A DNA stretch of 64,000 nucleotides, from contig NZ_CVPC01000009.1 of the NCBI RefSeq assembly GCF_001049735.1, positions 1 to 64,000 on the forward strand, read 5' to 3'. Origin of the DNA: Nereida ignava. Lineage in GTDB: Bacteria > Pseudomonadota > Alphaproteobacteria > Rhodobacterales > Rhodobacteraceae. The notes under the pieces were generated by a model that made no database searches, was not told where the DNA came from, and worked only from the letters and a program-made list of their open reading frames with translations. Both the position numbers and the translations under genes were made by a program. Shown here piece by piece: positions 37,225 to 45,321 of this stretch (the stretch's first letter is position 1; each line of letters begins with the position of its first letter).

Positions 37225-37641
37225 TTACTCTTCTGCTGCAGCCGCTTCTTCGGCTGGTGCTTCTTCAGCCGGTGCGTTTGCTGCTTCAGCTGCTTCAGCT
37301 GCTGCCGCGGCTTTAGCTGCTTTTTCTTCTGCGCGTTCCTGCGCTTTTTTGCCTGGAACGGCTTTCTTCATGTTGGCGCGCTCTTTCTTTTCGAGAACAC
37401 CAGCAGCTTCGAGGAAACGGCTTACACGGTCAGTTGGCTGTGCGCCTTCGCCCAACCAGTACTGCACGCGCTCCATGTCCAGCTTCACGCGCTCTTCGCT
37501 GTCTTTAGGAAGGAGCGGGTTGTATGTGCCGAGCTTCTCGATGAAGCGGCCGTCACGTGCCATGCGGCTGTCAGCTGCAACAACGCGGTAAAAAGGGCGT
37601 TTCTTAGAGCCACCACGGGCCAAACGGATTTTCATAGCCAT
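37225..37641 (-). CDS. rpsP: 30S ribosomal protein S16 with long acidic tail
   Basis: Small-subunit protein, 138 residues. The conserved core is the first 80 or so residues ([39 protein letters not shown]). After a Lys/Arg-rich linker comes a low-complexity Ala/Glu tail (about 100-138), longer than in enteric bacteria; such tails are common in alphaproteobacterial S16. The chorismate mutase gene lies 21 bases upstream. Confidence 0.97.
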   Translation of the reverse strand: MAMKIRLARGGSKKRPFYRVVAADSRMARDGRFIEKLGTYNPLLPKDSEERVKLDMERVQYWLGEGAQPTDRVSRFLEAAGVLEKKERANMKKAVPGKKAQERAEEKAAKAAAAAEAAEAANAPAEEAPAEEAAAAEE

Positions 37642-37662
37642 GAGATTAATTCCTTTGATGGG

Positions 37663-37959
37663 TTATGATTGGTGTTTTTGGTGATGCTGAATAACTTCAG
37701 CGATGATGAAGTTGAGAAACTTCTTGGCAAATTCAGGGTCTAGATCGGCCCTGCCTGCCAAATCTTCTAACCGTGCGATCTGATGCGCCTCGCGCGTGGG
37801 ATCGGACGGGGGAAGGTCGTGTTCGGCTTTGAGTTTCCCCACTGCCTGTGTGTGCTTGAAGCGCTCTCCGAGGGTGTAGACAAGGATCGCATCCAAGCGG
37901 TCAATACTCGCGCGGTGCTCTGCCAAAACGGCGGCGGCTTTAGTTACTGCATCAGTCAA
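37663..37959 (-). CDS. Chorismate mutase (AroQ class)
   Basis: Converts chorismate to prephenate for Phe and Tyr synthesis. The start is TTG 37959 with AAAGGA about 8 bases upstream; it overlaps the stop of the GNAT gene by 8 bases. The 98-residue helical protein has the AroQ pattern RASIDRLDAILVYTLGERFKHTQAVGKLKAEHDLPPSDPTRE, with active-site Arg, Lys and the second-helix Arg present. An in-frame upstream ATG (38016) lies inside the GNAT gene and is less likely. It sits in a ribosome/SRP gene run, a recurrent alphaproteobacterial arrangement without clear reason. Confidence 0.88.
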   Translation of the reverse strand: MTDAVTKAAAVLAEHRASIDRLDAILVYTLGERFKHTQAVGKLKAEHDLPPSDPTREAHQIARLEDLAGRADLDPEFAKKFLNFIIAEVIQHHQKHQS

Positions 37960-38557
37960 GAGCCCATCCTTTCGGGGTGAATTCAGGATCGCGGTAGTGA
38001 TCAATTTCCATTTCAATACCGTGACGCAGCTGGCTGTTGTTCAACGCGTCTGGTGTCGGGTGGCGGTAGACCACATCGTGGTCGTCAACGCTGGGTGCAT
38101 CCGCATCTTTGGTACAACCAAGGCGTTCGGCCAAACGGATTGCTTCAAGGTTTTTAGGGTCAAGATAGCTGACGGCAGTGTCCCAGTTCAGCGTCTCATA
38201 GGCATAGTCGCGCACCGCATGTGTAGCTTCAAGCGCGATGCCGCGGCCCGCCACTTTGGGCCAGATGATCCATGCCAATTCTGCGGTAGGCCAGCCTGCG
38301 GGCTGCCAGACACCGGCCATGCCATAAGTCTCGTCGGTGATACGGTCGTGGATCATCCACATACCAAAACCACGAATATTCCAATGCCCGATTTCGGCTG
38401 CATAAAGCATCCATGCCTCATAAGCATTCAGAGGGCCGCCCATAAACCGCGAGCGGTAGCTGCTGAAGGTGGTTTTGAAGTCGGGATAATCCTGGGCCTC
38501 TGGCCCACGCAGAGACAGTCGCTTTGTATTGAGGACAGGGATATTTGCCGTGTGCAT
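37952..38557 (-). CDS. GNAT family N-acetyltransferase
   Basis: Acetyl-CoA-dependent acetyltransferase of the RimJ/RimL-like group, 201 residues. It opens with the usual LNTKRLSLRGP strand and has an acetyl-CoA loop region (WPKVAGRGIALEATHAVRDYAYETL) with the relaxed Q/RxxGxG/A motif VAGRGIA, then YLDPKNLEAIRLAERLGC, a classic C-terminal motif. The acceptor could be a small molecule or a protein N-terminus. It lies between ffh and chorismate mutase, overlapping the latter. Confidence 0.9.
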   Translation of the reverse strand: MHTANIPVLNTKRLSLRGPEAQDYPDFKTTFSSYRSRFMGGPLNAYEAWMLYAAEIGHWNIRGFGMWMIHDRITDETYGMAGVWQPAGWPTAELAWIIWPKVAGRGIALEATHAVRDYAYETLNWDTAVSYLDPKNLEAIRLAERLGCTKDADAPSVDDHDVVYRHPTPDALNNSQLRHGIEMEIDHYRDPEFTPKGWALD

Positions 38558-38657
38558 TATGCAGCCCCACCCTGAACAACGTCAAAGAGTGGCGCGGCAA
38601 AAACAGCCGGTGCAAAGCAGCGCATGATGCGCGCTGTGTTGATGATCGCAGTGCGGA

Positions 38658-40172
38658 TCATTTCTTTTTGCCAAAGCCTGTCAAACCGGGGGGCAAACCG
38701 CCGCCACCACCGAGGCCGGGGAAACCGCCTAAACCACCAGCACCGCCAAGACCCGCCGGCATTTTGCCACCCGCCATTTGTTTCTGTGCTGCTTCAATCT
38801 CAGCTTGGGAAGGGCCGCCTTTTCCGAACATGCCTTTCATGGCTTGTTTCATCATGCCGCCTTTGCCCATTTTGCCCATTTTCTTCATCATGTCAGACAT
38901 CTGGCGGTGCATTTTCATGAGCTTGTTCAATTCGCTCACCTCAAGGCCGGCACCTTGTGCGATGCGCTTTTTGCGGCTTGCCTGCAAAAGCTGCGGGTTG
39001 GCGCGCTCTTTCTTGGTCATTGAATTGATAAGCGCGATCTGGCGGCGCAGGATGCTGTCGTCGAAACCGCTTTCCTCAACTTGCTTGGCCATCTTTTTCA
39101 TGCCGGGCATCATACCCATGATGCCTTCCATCCCGCCCATTTGAAGCATCTGATTAAGCTGCATCTTAAGGTCGTTCATGTTGAACTGACCCTTCTGGAA
39201 GCGCTTCATCATGCGTTCGGCTTGTTCGGCCTCAATGGTTTCTTGCGCTTTTTCAACAAGGCTGACGATGTCGCCCATGCCAAGGATACGGCCTGCGATA
39301 CGTTCTGGGTGGAACTCCTCAAGAGCGTCCATTTTCTCGCCCAGACCCACAAACTTGATCGGCTTGCCTGTAATTGCGCGCATAGAAAGAGCCGCGCCGC
39401 CCCTTCCGTCACCGTCCATACGGGTCAGCACAACGCCAGAGATGCCAATCTTTGCGTCAAATTCTTCGGCCACTTCCACAGCGACCTGACCTGTTAGACC
39501 ATCGACGACCAAGAGCGTCTCGCGCGGGTTCACCACATCGCGGACGTCCTCAACTTCTTTCATCAGGGTTTCGTCGATCTGCAAACGGCCCGCCGTATCA
39601 AGCATATAGACGTCATAGCCGCCCATTGTTGCCTGCTGCTTGGCCCGTTTTGCAATTTGTACAGCGCTTTCACCGGCAACGATCGGCAAAGTATCCACGC
39701 CAATTTGCGTGCCGAGAATGGCCAACTGTTGTTGCGCAGCAGGGCGATAAATGTCGAGAGAGGCCAGCAGAACGCGTTTGCCATTTTTCTCTTTTAGCCG
39801 CTTGGCAAGTTTACCGGCGGTTGTCGTTTTACCGCCACCTTGCAAACCGACCATCAAGATGGGGGCAGGGGCGTTGTCGATTTTCAGTGACCCGATTTCA
39901 CCTTCATCACCGGCCAGAACATGGACCAACTCATCGTGGACGATTTTGACGACCTGCTGCCCGGGCGTAACCGATTTAGTGACCGATTGTCCTGCGGCCT
40001 TTTCTTGCACAGCTTTGATGAAGTCACGGGCAACGGGCAGGGAAACGTCAGCCTCAAGAAGAGCCACCCGTACTTCGCGCAGCGCTGTTTTGACGTCATC
40101 TTCGGAAAGCGCACCCTGCTTGGTCAGCCGATCGAATACACCTGATAGGCGATCTGATAGATTTTCAAACAT
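38658..40172 (-). CDS. ffh: Signal recognition particle protein
   Basis: GTPase that binds signal sequences with 4.5S RNA and targets ribosomes to FtsY at the membrane. ATG 40172 is used (MFENLSDRL); a frame extends six codons upstream. Of the 504 residues, the N and G domains include Walker A GLQGGGKTT (109-117), the DTAGRLQID motif and TRMDGDGRGG. The M domain is Met-rich (MMKRFQKG, MGGMEGIMGMMPGM) and carries the RNA-binding SGFDDSILRRQIALINSMTKKER. The C-terminus is a long Gly/Pro/Lys-rich tail. No SRP RNA gene was recognised nearby. Confidence 0.97.
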   Translation of the reverse strand: MFENLSDRLSGVFDRLTKQGALSEDDVKTALREVRVALLEADVSLPVARDFIKAVQEKAAGQSVTKSVTPGQQVVKIVHDELVHVLAGDEGEIGSLKIDNAPAPILMVGLQGGGKTTTAGKLAKRLKEKNGKRVLLASLDIYRPAAQQQLAILGTQIGVDTLPIVAGESAVQIAKRAKQQATMGGYDVYMLDTAGRLQIDETLMKEVEDVRDVVNPRETLLVVDGLTGQVAVEVAEEFDAKIGISGVVLTRMDGDGRGGAALSMRAITGKPIKFVGLGEKMDALEEFHPERIAGRILGMGDIVSLVEKAQETIEAEQAERMMKRFQKGQFNMNDLKMQLNQMLQMGGMEGIMGMMPGMKKMAKQVEESGFDDSILRRQIALINSMTKKERANPQLLQASRKKRIAQGAGLEVSELNKLMKMHRQMSDMMKKMGKMGKGGMMKQAMKGMFGKGGPSQAEIEAAQKQMAGGKMPAGLGGAGGLGGFPGLGGGGGLPPGLTGFGKKK

Positions 40173-40296
40173 ACGCGTGCCCCTTTGCACTTTGTTCCAT
40201 TTGGCCCAGACATAAGGACCAATCCGAAAAACCCCAAATACCCCCGTGGGCGCAACGCGCTGACGGAGGGCGATCTTTGGTAGATACCATAAAGAC

Positions 40297-40315
40297 CGGA
40301 AGTTTGAGACTTCCG
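40297..40315. repeat. Hairpin near the predicted 5' end of the ffh transcript
   Basis: Perfect stem CGGAAGT (40297-40303), five-base loop, ACTTCCG (40309-40315). Flanking AGACC (40293-40297 region) and GGTCT (40322-40326) extend the pairing across an asymmetric bulge. It lies just downstream of the predicted ffh promoter on the minus strand. Confidence 0.6.
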
Positions 40316-40327
40316 TGATTTGGTCTG

Positions 40328-40356
40328 CGTTTAGGCCGAGCGGCGCAATGAGTCAA
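40328..40356 (-). promoter_or_regulatory. Candidate promoter for ffh
   Basis: Minus strand: -35 TTGACT (40356-40351), 17-base spacer, -10 TAAACG (40333-40328). The leader to the ffh ATG would be about 150 bases. Confidence 0.5.
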
Positions 40357-40415
40357 TAGAAGCGGCGCTGTACTAATGTGTGTCCGCCTTCTTCTATATG
40401 AGCAGTTGTGGTGAA

Positions 40416-40446
40416 CGGGCAGAAAGTAAGATTGCCTATCTGCCCG
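40416..40446 (-). terminator. Hairpin after the azoreductase gene
   Basis: CGGGCAGA (40416-40423) pairs perfectly with TCTGCCCG (40439-40446) across 15 bases. It follows the azoreductase stop by 15 bases on the minus strand and lacks a clear T-run. Confidence 0.55.
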
Positions 40447-40461
40447 CCTGATTATGTAACC

Positions 40462-41040
40462 TTACGACAAGGCTGCGATTTGCTCTTGGGCTTCGGCTAA
40501 TTTGGCCTCTGCATCCGCACCCAAGCGATCTGCTGCGATCACGGTCACATCGGTAATGCCGATGAAGCCCAGAAAGAAGCGCAGCCACGGTGTTGCAAAA
40601 TCAATCGGGCTGTCCACTTGCGTGCCGCCGGAAGTCACGACCACATATGCTTTCTTGCCTTCAAGCAGACCTTTGGGGCCATCCGCACTGTAGCTAAATG
40701 TGCGGCCAGGGACGGCAACTTGGTCTGCCCATGCCTTCAGAGCCGCAGGTGGCGCAAAGTTGTAGATCGGCATGCCGATTACGATTGCGTCGGCGGCTTC
40801 CAGTTCTGCGAGCAAGGTGTCTGACAACTCAAGTGAAGCGGCTTGCTCGGCTGAGCGGTCAGCCTTCGGCAGCCCGCGCCCCGTAACAAACCCTAAATCA
40901 ACAAGGGCAGGAGGCGTTGCGACCAGATCACGGGTGGCAACAGTGCCGCCCAGTTTTGCAACGACCGCGTCTACAAGCATACGGCTTGAGGCAGAAACAG
41001 TGTCGGATGATGTATCAAGGCGAAGAATGTTTGATGGCAT
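40462..41040 (-). CDS. azoR: FMN-dependent NADH-azoreductase (AzoR-like)
   Basis: Flavodoxin-fold NAD(P)H quinone/azo reductase, 192 residues, cytosolic dimer by analogy. The phosphate loop follows LRLDTSSDTVSASSRML. The FMN-binding segment is PIYNFAPPAALKAWADQVAVPGRTFSY (about 97-123), and TSGG near 142 is the second flavin loop. It is divergent from a LysR-type regulator 142 bases away, which is the usual sign of local control, probably in response to electrophiles or quinones. Confidence 0.9.
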   Translation of the reverse strand: MPSNILRLDTSSDTVSASSRMLVDAVVAKLGGTVATRDLVATPPALVDLGFVTGRGLPKADRSAEQAASLELSDTLLAELEAADAIVIGMPIYNFAPPAALKAWADQVAVPGRTFSYSADGPKGLLEGKKAYVVVTSGGTQVDSPIDFATPWLRFFLGFIGITDVTVIAADRLGADAEAKLAEAQEQIAALS

Positions 41041-41182
41041 GTACTGTGCTTTCTAGCTGAAAAAAATCTCTAGCCTTTTTTCTATTAGATCTGCAAAGCT
41101 GAACATATTGCGCAAAGTTGTGGTGCGTTCTGTTGAATTGTGCACAGTGAAATTTTCGGATGGTTAAGATACGGAGTGGGTC
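41041..41182. promoter_or_regulatory. Divergent azoR / LysR-type regulator control region
   Basis: The gap includes two short palindromes, TTGCGCAA (41108-41115) and TGTGCACA (41139-41146), either of which might be part of the regulator site. No footprint-like pair of T-N11-A boxes could be fixed with confidence. Confidence 0.4.
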
Positions 41183-42067
41183 ATGAATGATTGGGATGAA
41201 ATACGCACGGCCTTTCAGGTCGCACGCAACGGTACCGTAAGCGGGGCCGCCGAGGTATTGGGCGTGCATCATGCTACTGTAATTCGCCATATTGATGCAC
41301 TTGAGGGCAGGCTTGGTGTGAAGTTGTTTCAGCGCCACGCACGCGGCTACACTGCTACTGAAGCCGGCCAAGACTTGTTGCAGGTCGCTGCAACTACAGA
41401 TGAACAATTCACCCAGCTTGTTGGGCGCCTCAAAGGGCGTGGCGAAGGGGTGTCAGGTGATTTTGTTGTAACATCTCTTGCGGGTATTTCGCCGCTTTTG
41501 AGTGGTGTGGTTAGTGATTTTCAGGTTCAGCACCCTGACTTGCGTGTACGGTATCTGACAGGAGAACGGTTATTCCGGCTTGAATACGGTGAGGCCCACG
41601 TGGCCATTCGTGCAGGCGCAGCACCGGATCAGCCTGACAATGTTGTGCAGAAGTTCATGAAGCAACGCATGTGCCTTGTGGCACACGAAAAATATTTGGC
41701 GCGTAAAGGGCTGCCGAAAAGCGGCGATCTTTCGGGGCATGGCTTTGTGAGCCACGACAGCCGTTCTTCGCGTGCGCCGTTCATTCAATGGTTGGGGCGT
41801 GAAGTCCCCGAAGATCAGATTGTGTTCCGCACTTCTGATAATCGCAGCATGGAAGATGCGATCGCTGCGGGCGCTGGCATTGGGTTTGTGCCTGAATGGG
41901 AATTGGCCATGCGTGATGATCTGCACGAGGTGATGCCATCCCTTGATGAGTGGTCCGTCCCGATGTGGCTTGTCACCCACGTAGATTTGCACCGCACCGC
42001 CAAAGTGCAGGCGTTTCTCAGGCATCTAAAGAGTGTGGCTAAGACGTGGACGTTCGCGCAGGACTAA
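41183..42067 (+). CDS. LysR-type transcriptional regulator
   Basis: 294-residue regulator. The N-terminal winged helix-turn-helix reads WDEIRTAFQVARNGTVSGAAEVLGVHHATVIRHIDALEGRLGVKLFQRH. The C-terminal substrate-binding domain starts near residue 90 (GDFVVTSLAGISPLLSGVVSDF). Ligand unknown. The divergent azoreductase gene is the likely target. Its stop lies 17 bases from the stop of the convergent ArsR gene. Confidence 0.92.
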   Translation: MNDWDEIRTAFQVARNGTVSGAAEVLGVHHATVIRHIDALEGRLGVKLFQRHARGYTATEAGQDLLQVAATTDEQFTQLVGRLKGRGEGVSGDFVVTSLAGISPLLSGVVSDFQVQHPDLRVRYLTGERLFRLEYGEAHVAIRAGAAPDQPDNVVQKFMKQRMCLVAHEKYLARKGLPKSGDLSGHGFVSHDSRSSRAPFIQWLGREVPEDQIVFRTSDNRSMEDAIAAGAGIGFVPEWELAMRDDLHEVMPSLDEWSVPMWLVTHVDLHRTAKVQAFLRHLKSVAKTWTFAQD

Positions 42068-42083
42068 GCGCTGTCTTGCGGCG

Positions 42084-42407
42084 TTATTCGTCTTCAAGCT
42101 GCGTGGCAAGAAACGCCTCAAACGCATCAAGGTTCACTGGCTCGAATTGACCAAAGCTTTGCATCCAAGTGCTGGCACCGCGTAGCGCGTCTGGCTCAAG
42201 CTTGCACCACTTTACCCGCCCGCGCTTTTCTTGCGAGATAAGTCCCGCTTTTTGCAGGATGATAAGGTGCTTGCTTATGGCAGCCAGAGACATGTCAAAG
42301 GGCTCCGCCACGTCAGTCACTGCCATGTCGTCTTCAAGCAGCATCGACAGGATCGCGCGGCGTGTGGGGTCCGCGAGTGCGGCAAATGTTGCATCCAGAT
42401 CGGTCAT
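42084..42407 (-). CDS. ArsR/SmtB-type winged-helix regulator
   Basis: 107-residue repressor-like protein starting at ATG 42407 (MTDLDATFAALADPTRRAIL, the usual ArsR opening). The recognition helix region is MSLAAISKHLIILQKAGLISQEKRGRVKWC. The typical metal-sensor cysteine motif ELCVCDL is absent (here MAVTDVAEPF), so it is probably not a metal sensor of the classic kind; it is closer to the SdpR/stress-type group. No partner gene is adjacent, and an upstream in-frame ATG (42446) is less likely. Confidence 0.88.
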   Translation of the reverse strand: MTDLDATFAALADPTRRAILSMLLEDDMAVTDVAEPFDMSLAAISKHLIILQKAGLISQEKRGRVKWCKLEPDALRGASTWMQSFGQFEPVNLDAFEAFLATQLEDE

Positions 42408-42603
42408 GTTGTGAATGTGATTGGGGGCAAAAATGATGATCGTCAACCATTTGGTTGAATAATGGATTTTGCTGAAACCTATCGCATAGTCTGCGGCGAA
42501 ATATCATTTTTGTTATTTATCAATGTGTTAGGTTGCGTCGGGCGTTATTGACTCGGATGCGATCTGGCAATAGCTATCCGCCAAGACCACGAAAGGTGTG
42601 GGC

Positions 42604-42936
42604 ATGGTAACTGAGCCTGACAAAAGACGGCTTGAAGAGCTGGACGCGCGTATCAATGCGCTGAAGGACACCCAAACGCCCAAACCGAAAGTGGAAGAGC
42701 ATTATTCAATGGCCCAGCAGGGTTGGCGAATGGTGACAGAGTTGGTCTCCGGTCTATTGATCGGGGTGGGCTTGGGATACGGTTTGGATGTGCTTTTTGG
42801 TACGCTGCCGATATTCTTGGTCGTATTTACATTGCTGGGTTTCGTTGCTGGGGTGAACGTTATGATACGCACCTCCAAGGAGATTCAGACCGAAGCGGTG
42901 GCTCATGAAGCCGCGAAGCAGAGCAAAGAGGGCTAA
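42604..42936 (+). CDS. atpI: ATP synthase protein I
   Basis: 110-residue membrane protein that assists assembly of the c-ring. ATG 42604 is preferred to GTG 42598. A charged N-terminal helix ([16 protein letters not shown]) is followed by two membrane segments ([38 protein letters not shown]). The gene leads the F0 operon, with atpB 2 bases after. A TTGACT at 42548-42553 might be a -35 element, but no good -10 follows. Confidence 0.92.
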   Translation: MVTEPDKRRLEELDARINALKDTQTPKPKVEEHYSMAQQGWRMVTELVSGLLIGVGLGYGLDVLFGTLPIFLVVFTLLGFVAGVNVMIRTSKEIQTEAVAHEAAKQSKEG

Positions 42937-42938
42937 GT

Positions 42939-43790
42939 ATGGCGTCGAACACAGAGCAAAGCGCTGGTCAAACACCAAAGGGTACTAAAGGTATTGGGTT
43001 CGCGCTGATCGCAGCTGCGATTTTGCTGTTTGTTGTCGGGCTGGTAGGGACGAAAGATCCCGCTCTTTCGATCCACCCAATGGATCAATTCGAAATTAAA
43101 CCAGCGTTTGGTGGCAAAGATCTCTCTATTTTCACAGTCACGAATAGTGCTATCTGGAACTTCTTAGCAGTGCTCGCTGTGTTTGCACTAATGGTTGTCG
43201 GTACGCGCGGCCGAGCGATTATTCCCAGTCGAATTCAGTCAATTGCTGAAATGGCTTATGGGTTTGTTTACAAAATGGTGGAGGATGTAGCCGGTAAAGA
43301 CGCGCTAGGTTTCTTCCCTTATGTGTTCACGTTGTTTTTATTCATTGTAGTAACCAATTTTCTGGGTCTGATACCGACATCTTTCACTCCGACTGCACAA
43401 ATTGCAGTGACCGCTGTGTTGGCGATGGGGGTGTTTTTGACAGTGACACTAGTAGGATTTGCTAAGAATGGTGCAGGTTTTTTGGGTTTATTTTGGGTGT
43501 CATCAGCACCGCTACCGCTACGCCCAGTCTTGGCAGTGATCGAAATAATTTCGTACTTTGTCCGCCCCGTGAGCCACTCTATTCGCCTTGCGGGTAACGT
43601 GATGGCTGGTCACGCTGTTTTGAAAGTTTTTGCTGGGTTTGCTGGCGCACTGGGAGCGTTCTCCGTTTTGCCAATCATGGGTGTTGTGGCGATCTATGCA
43701 CTTGAGGTGCTGGTTTCATTCATCCAGGCTTACGTATTTACAATTTTGACGTGCGTTTACTTGAAGGACGCGCTTCACCCTTCTCACTAA
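42939..43790 (+). CDS. atpB: ATP synthase F0 subunit a
   Basis: Membrane stator subunit forming the proton half-channels. The 283-residue product has a hydrophobic N-terminal helix after a Gly/Lys segment. The long helix carrying the essential Arg lies in [19 protein letters not shown], and the final helix is [27 protein letters not shown]. The order atpI-atpB-atpE-b'-b without F1 genes is usual in Rhodobacteraceae, where F1 is encoded elsewhere. Confidence 0.97.
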   Translation: MASNTEQSAGQTPKGTKGIGFALIAAAILLFVVGLVGTKDPALSIHPMDQFEIKPAFGGKDLSIFTVTNSAIWNFLAVLAVFALMVVGTRGRAIIPSRIQSIAEMAYGFVYKMVEDVAGKDALGFFPYVFTLFLFIVVTNFLGLIPTSFTPTAQIAVTAVLAMGVFLTVTLVGFAKNGAGFLGLFWVSSAPLPLRPVLAVIEIISYFVRPVSHSIRLAGNVMAGHAVLKVFAGFAGALGAFSVLPIMGVVAIYALEVLVSFIQAYVFTILTCVYLKDALHPSH

Positions 43791-43847
43791 GTTTGAGACA
43801 ATACCAACGACTACTATTTTTAAATTCCAAACCAAGGAGAAATGGAT

Positions 43848-44084
43848 ATGGAAGGCGATATCGCACAAATGGGTCAATTCATCGGCGCAGGCCTGGCAGC
43901 AATCGGTTCTGGTGCCGCTGCTATCGGTGTAGGCCACGTTGCTGGCAATTTCCTGGCAGGCGCTTTGCGTAACCCATCTGCCGCTGCTGGCCAGACTGCT
44001 ACTTTGTTCATCGGCATCGCGTTTGCAGAAGCTTTGGGGATCTTCTCGTTCCTCGTCGCTCTGCTTCTGATGTTCGCTGTCTAA
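43848..44084 (+). CDS. atpE: ATP synthase F0 subunit c
   Basis: Proteolipid of the rotating ring, 78 residues. ATG 43848 is chosen because AAGGAG lies 8 bases upstream; ATG 43842 is only 2 bases from it. Two membrane helices are joined by the polar loop RNPSA. The proton-carrying Glu61 lies in [12 protein letters not shown]. The Gly/Ala-rich first helix [17 protein letters not shown] is typical. An 11-bp hairpin follows the stop codon, before the b' gene. Confidence 0.98.
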   Translation: MEGDIAQMGQFIGAGLAAIGSGAAAIGVGHVAGNFLAGALRNPSAAAGQTATLFIGIAFAEALGIFSFLVALLLMFAV

Positions 44085-44108
44085 TCTTTGAACCTACCAT
44101 TTCTTGAC

Positions 44109-44136
44109 GGCAGCCCGTCCTAACCGACGGGCTGCC
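44109..44136 (+). promoter_or_regulatory. Strong intercistronic hairpin between atpE and the b' gene
   Basis: GGCAGCCCGTC (44109-44119), six-base loop, GACGGGCTGCC (44126-44136): a perfect 11-bp stem without a T-run. It is not an intrinsic terminator by sequence. It could protect the 3' end of atpE mRNA or partly stop transcription, raising subunit c output over b and b'. Confidence 0.7.
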
Positions 44137-44165
44137 ATCAAACTTCAAGGTTCAAGGAGGCCAAG

Positions 44166-44696
44166 ATGGCAACTGATACATATGGCGCAGAACATGGGGC
44201 AGAAGCCGCCGGCATGCCTCAGCTTGAGTTCTCGACATTCCCAAACCAGATTTTCTGGTTGGTGATCGCACTTATCGCGATCTACCTGATCCTCAGTCGC
44301 GTGGGATTACCTCGGATTGCTGCTGTTTTGGCAGAGCGTTCAGGGGCCATCACCAACGATCTGGCTGCTGCAGAAGACCTTAAACAACAGGCTCTCGATG
44401 CAGAAAACGCATACAACCAAGCACTGGCAGATGCTCGTGCTGAAGCGCAGAACATTGCAAACGCAACGCGTGCGGAAATCCAGAAAGATTTGGATAAAGC
44501 AATCGCGAAGGCAGATGCAGAGATTGCTGCGCGTACAGCTGAATCAGAAGCGGCTATTGCTGAAATTCGTGCTGGCGCCAAAGAGAGTATTAAGGAAGTC
44601 GCCAAGGATACGGCCAAAGAGTTGGTTGCTGCACTTGGTGGAAAAGCAGATGCACGCAGTGTAACCGCTGCTGTGACTGCGCGGATGAAGGGGTAA
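44166..44696 (+). CDS. atpX: ATP synthase F0 subunit b'
   Basis: Peripheral-stalk subunit, 176 residues. An N-terminal polar stretch is followed by a single membrane helix ([20 protein letters not shown]), then a long Ala/Glu/Lys-rich coiled coil that pairs with subunit b. Photosynthetic bacteria and alphaproteobacteria carry distinct b and b' genes, and the order b' then b matches. AAGGAGG precedes the ATG. atpF starts 3 bases after its stop. Confidence 0.95.
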   Translation: MATDTYGAEHGAEAAGMPQLEFSTFPNQIFWLVIALIAIYLILSRVGLPRIAAVLAERSGAITNDLAAAEDLKQQALDAENAYNQALADARAEAQNIANATRAEIQKDLDKAIAKADAEIAARTAESEAAIAEIRAGAKESIKEVAKDTAKELVAALGGKADARSVTAAVTARMKG

Positions 44697-44699
44697 GCT

Positions 44700-45257
44700 A
44701 TGAACAAGTTTCTGACACCTGCATTCGCCCTTTTGGCAACACCTGCATTGGCAGCTGAAGGTCCTTTCTTTGATCTCAAGAACACAGACTTTATTGTTCT
44801 GTGCGGTTTCTTGGTGTTCATGGGCATTTTGTTTTATTTCAACGTCCCATCTATGTTGATGGGTATGTTGGATAAGCGCGCTGCTGATATCAAATCTGAA
44901 CTGGACGAGGCGAAAGCCCTGCGTGAGGAAGCACAGACCTTGCTAGCGACTTACGAGCGAAAGCAAAAAGAAGTGCAGGCACAAGCAGATCGCATCGTCG
45001 AAAAAGCAAAGGCCGATGCTGAGGCAGCGGCCGAGCAAGCCAAAGTTGATTTGAAAGATTCAATTGCGCGCCGCCTTGTGGCAGCGGAAGACCAGATTGC
45101 ATCGGCAAACGCTGCTGCTGTGAAGGACGTCCGTGATAGCGCGATTGAGGTCGCCATCGGTGCAGCACGCGACGTTGTTGCGAAGCAAAGCACTGCTGCT
45201 AGCCTGAATAAATCTATCGATGATGGGATCGATGAAGTTGCAGCCAAGCTGCACTAA
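44700..45257 (+). CDS. atpF: ATP synthase F0 subunit b
   Basis: Second stalk subunit, 185 residues. It has a cleavable-looking hydrophobic N-terminus (FLTPAFALLATPALAAEG), a membrane helix (FIVLCGFLVFMGILFYFNVP), the RAADIKSELDEAKALREEAQTLL start of the coiled coil, and a helical C-terminus. It is the last gene of the operon, followed by a terminator. Confidence 0.96.
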   Translation: MNKFLTPAFALLATPALAAEGPFFDLKNTDFIVLCGFLVFMGILFYFNVPSMLMGMLDKRAADIKSELDEAKALREEAQTLLATYERKQKEVQAQADRIVEKAKADAEAAAEQAKVDLKDSIARRLVAAEDQIASANAAAVKDVRDSAIEVAIGAARDVVAKQSTAASLNKSIDDGIDEVAAKLH

Positions 45258-45278
45258 TTCGGCCAAATCAATAAACAG

Positions 45279-45315
45279 AAAGCCCCGCGCCCAATTTTGT
45301 GCGCGGGACTTTTTT
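45279..45315 (+). terminator. F0 operon terminator
   Basis: Stem 45279-45290 with 45301-45312, one mismatch, core CCCGCGC/GCGCGGG, ten-base loop, then a run of T (45310-45315). It is shared in reverse with the convergent FadR-type regulator gene. Confidence 0.88.
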
Positions 45316-45321
45316 ATGCCG

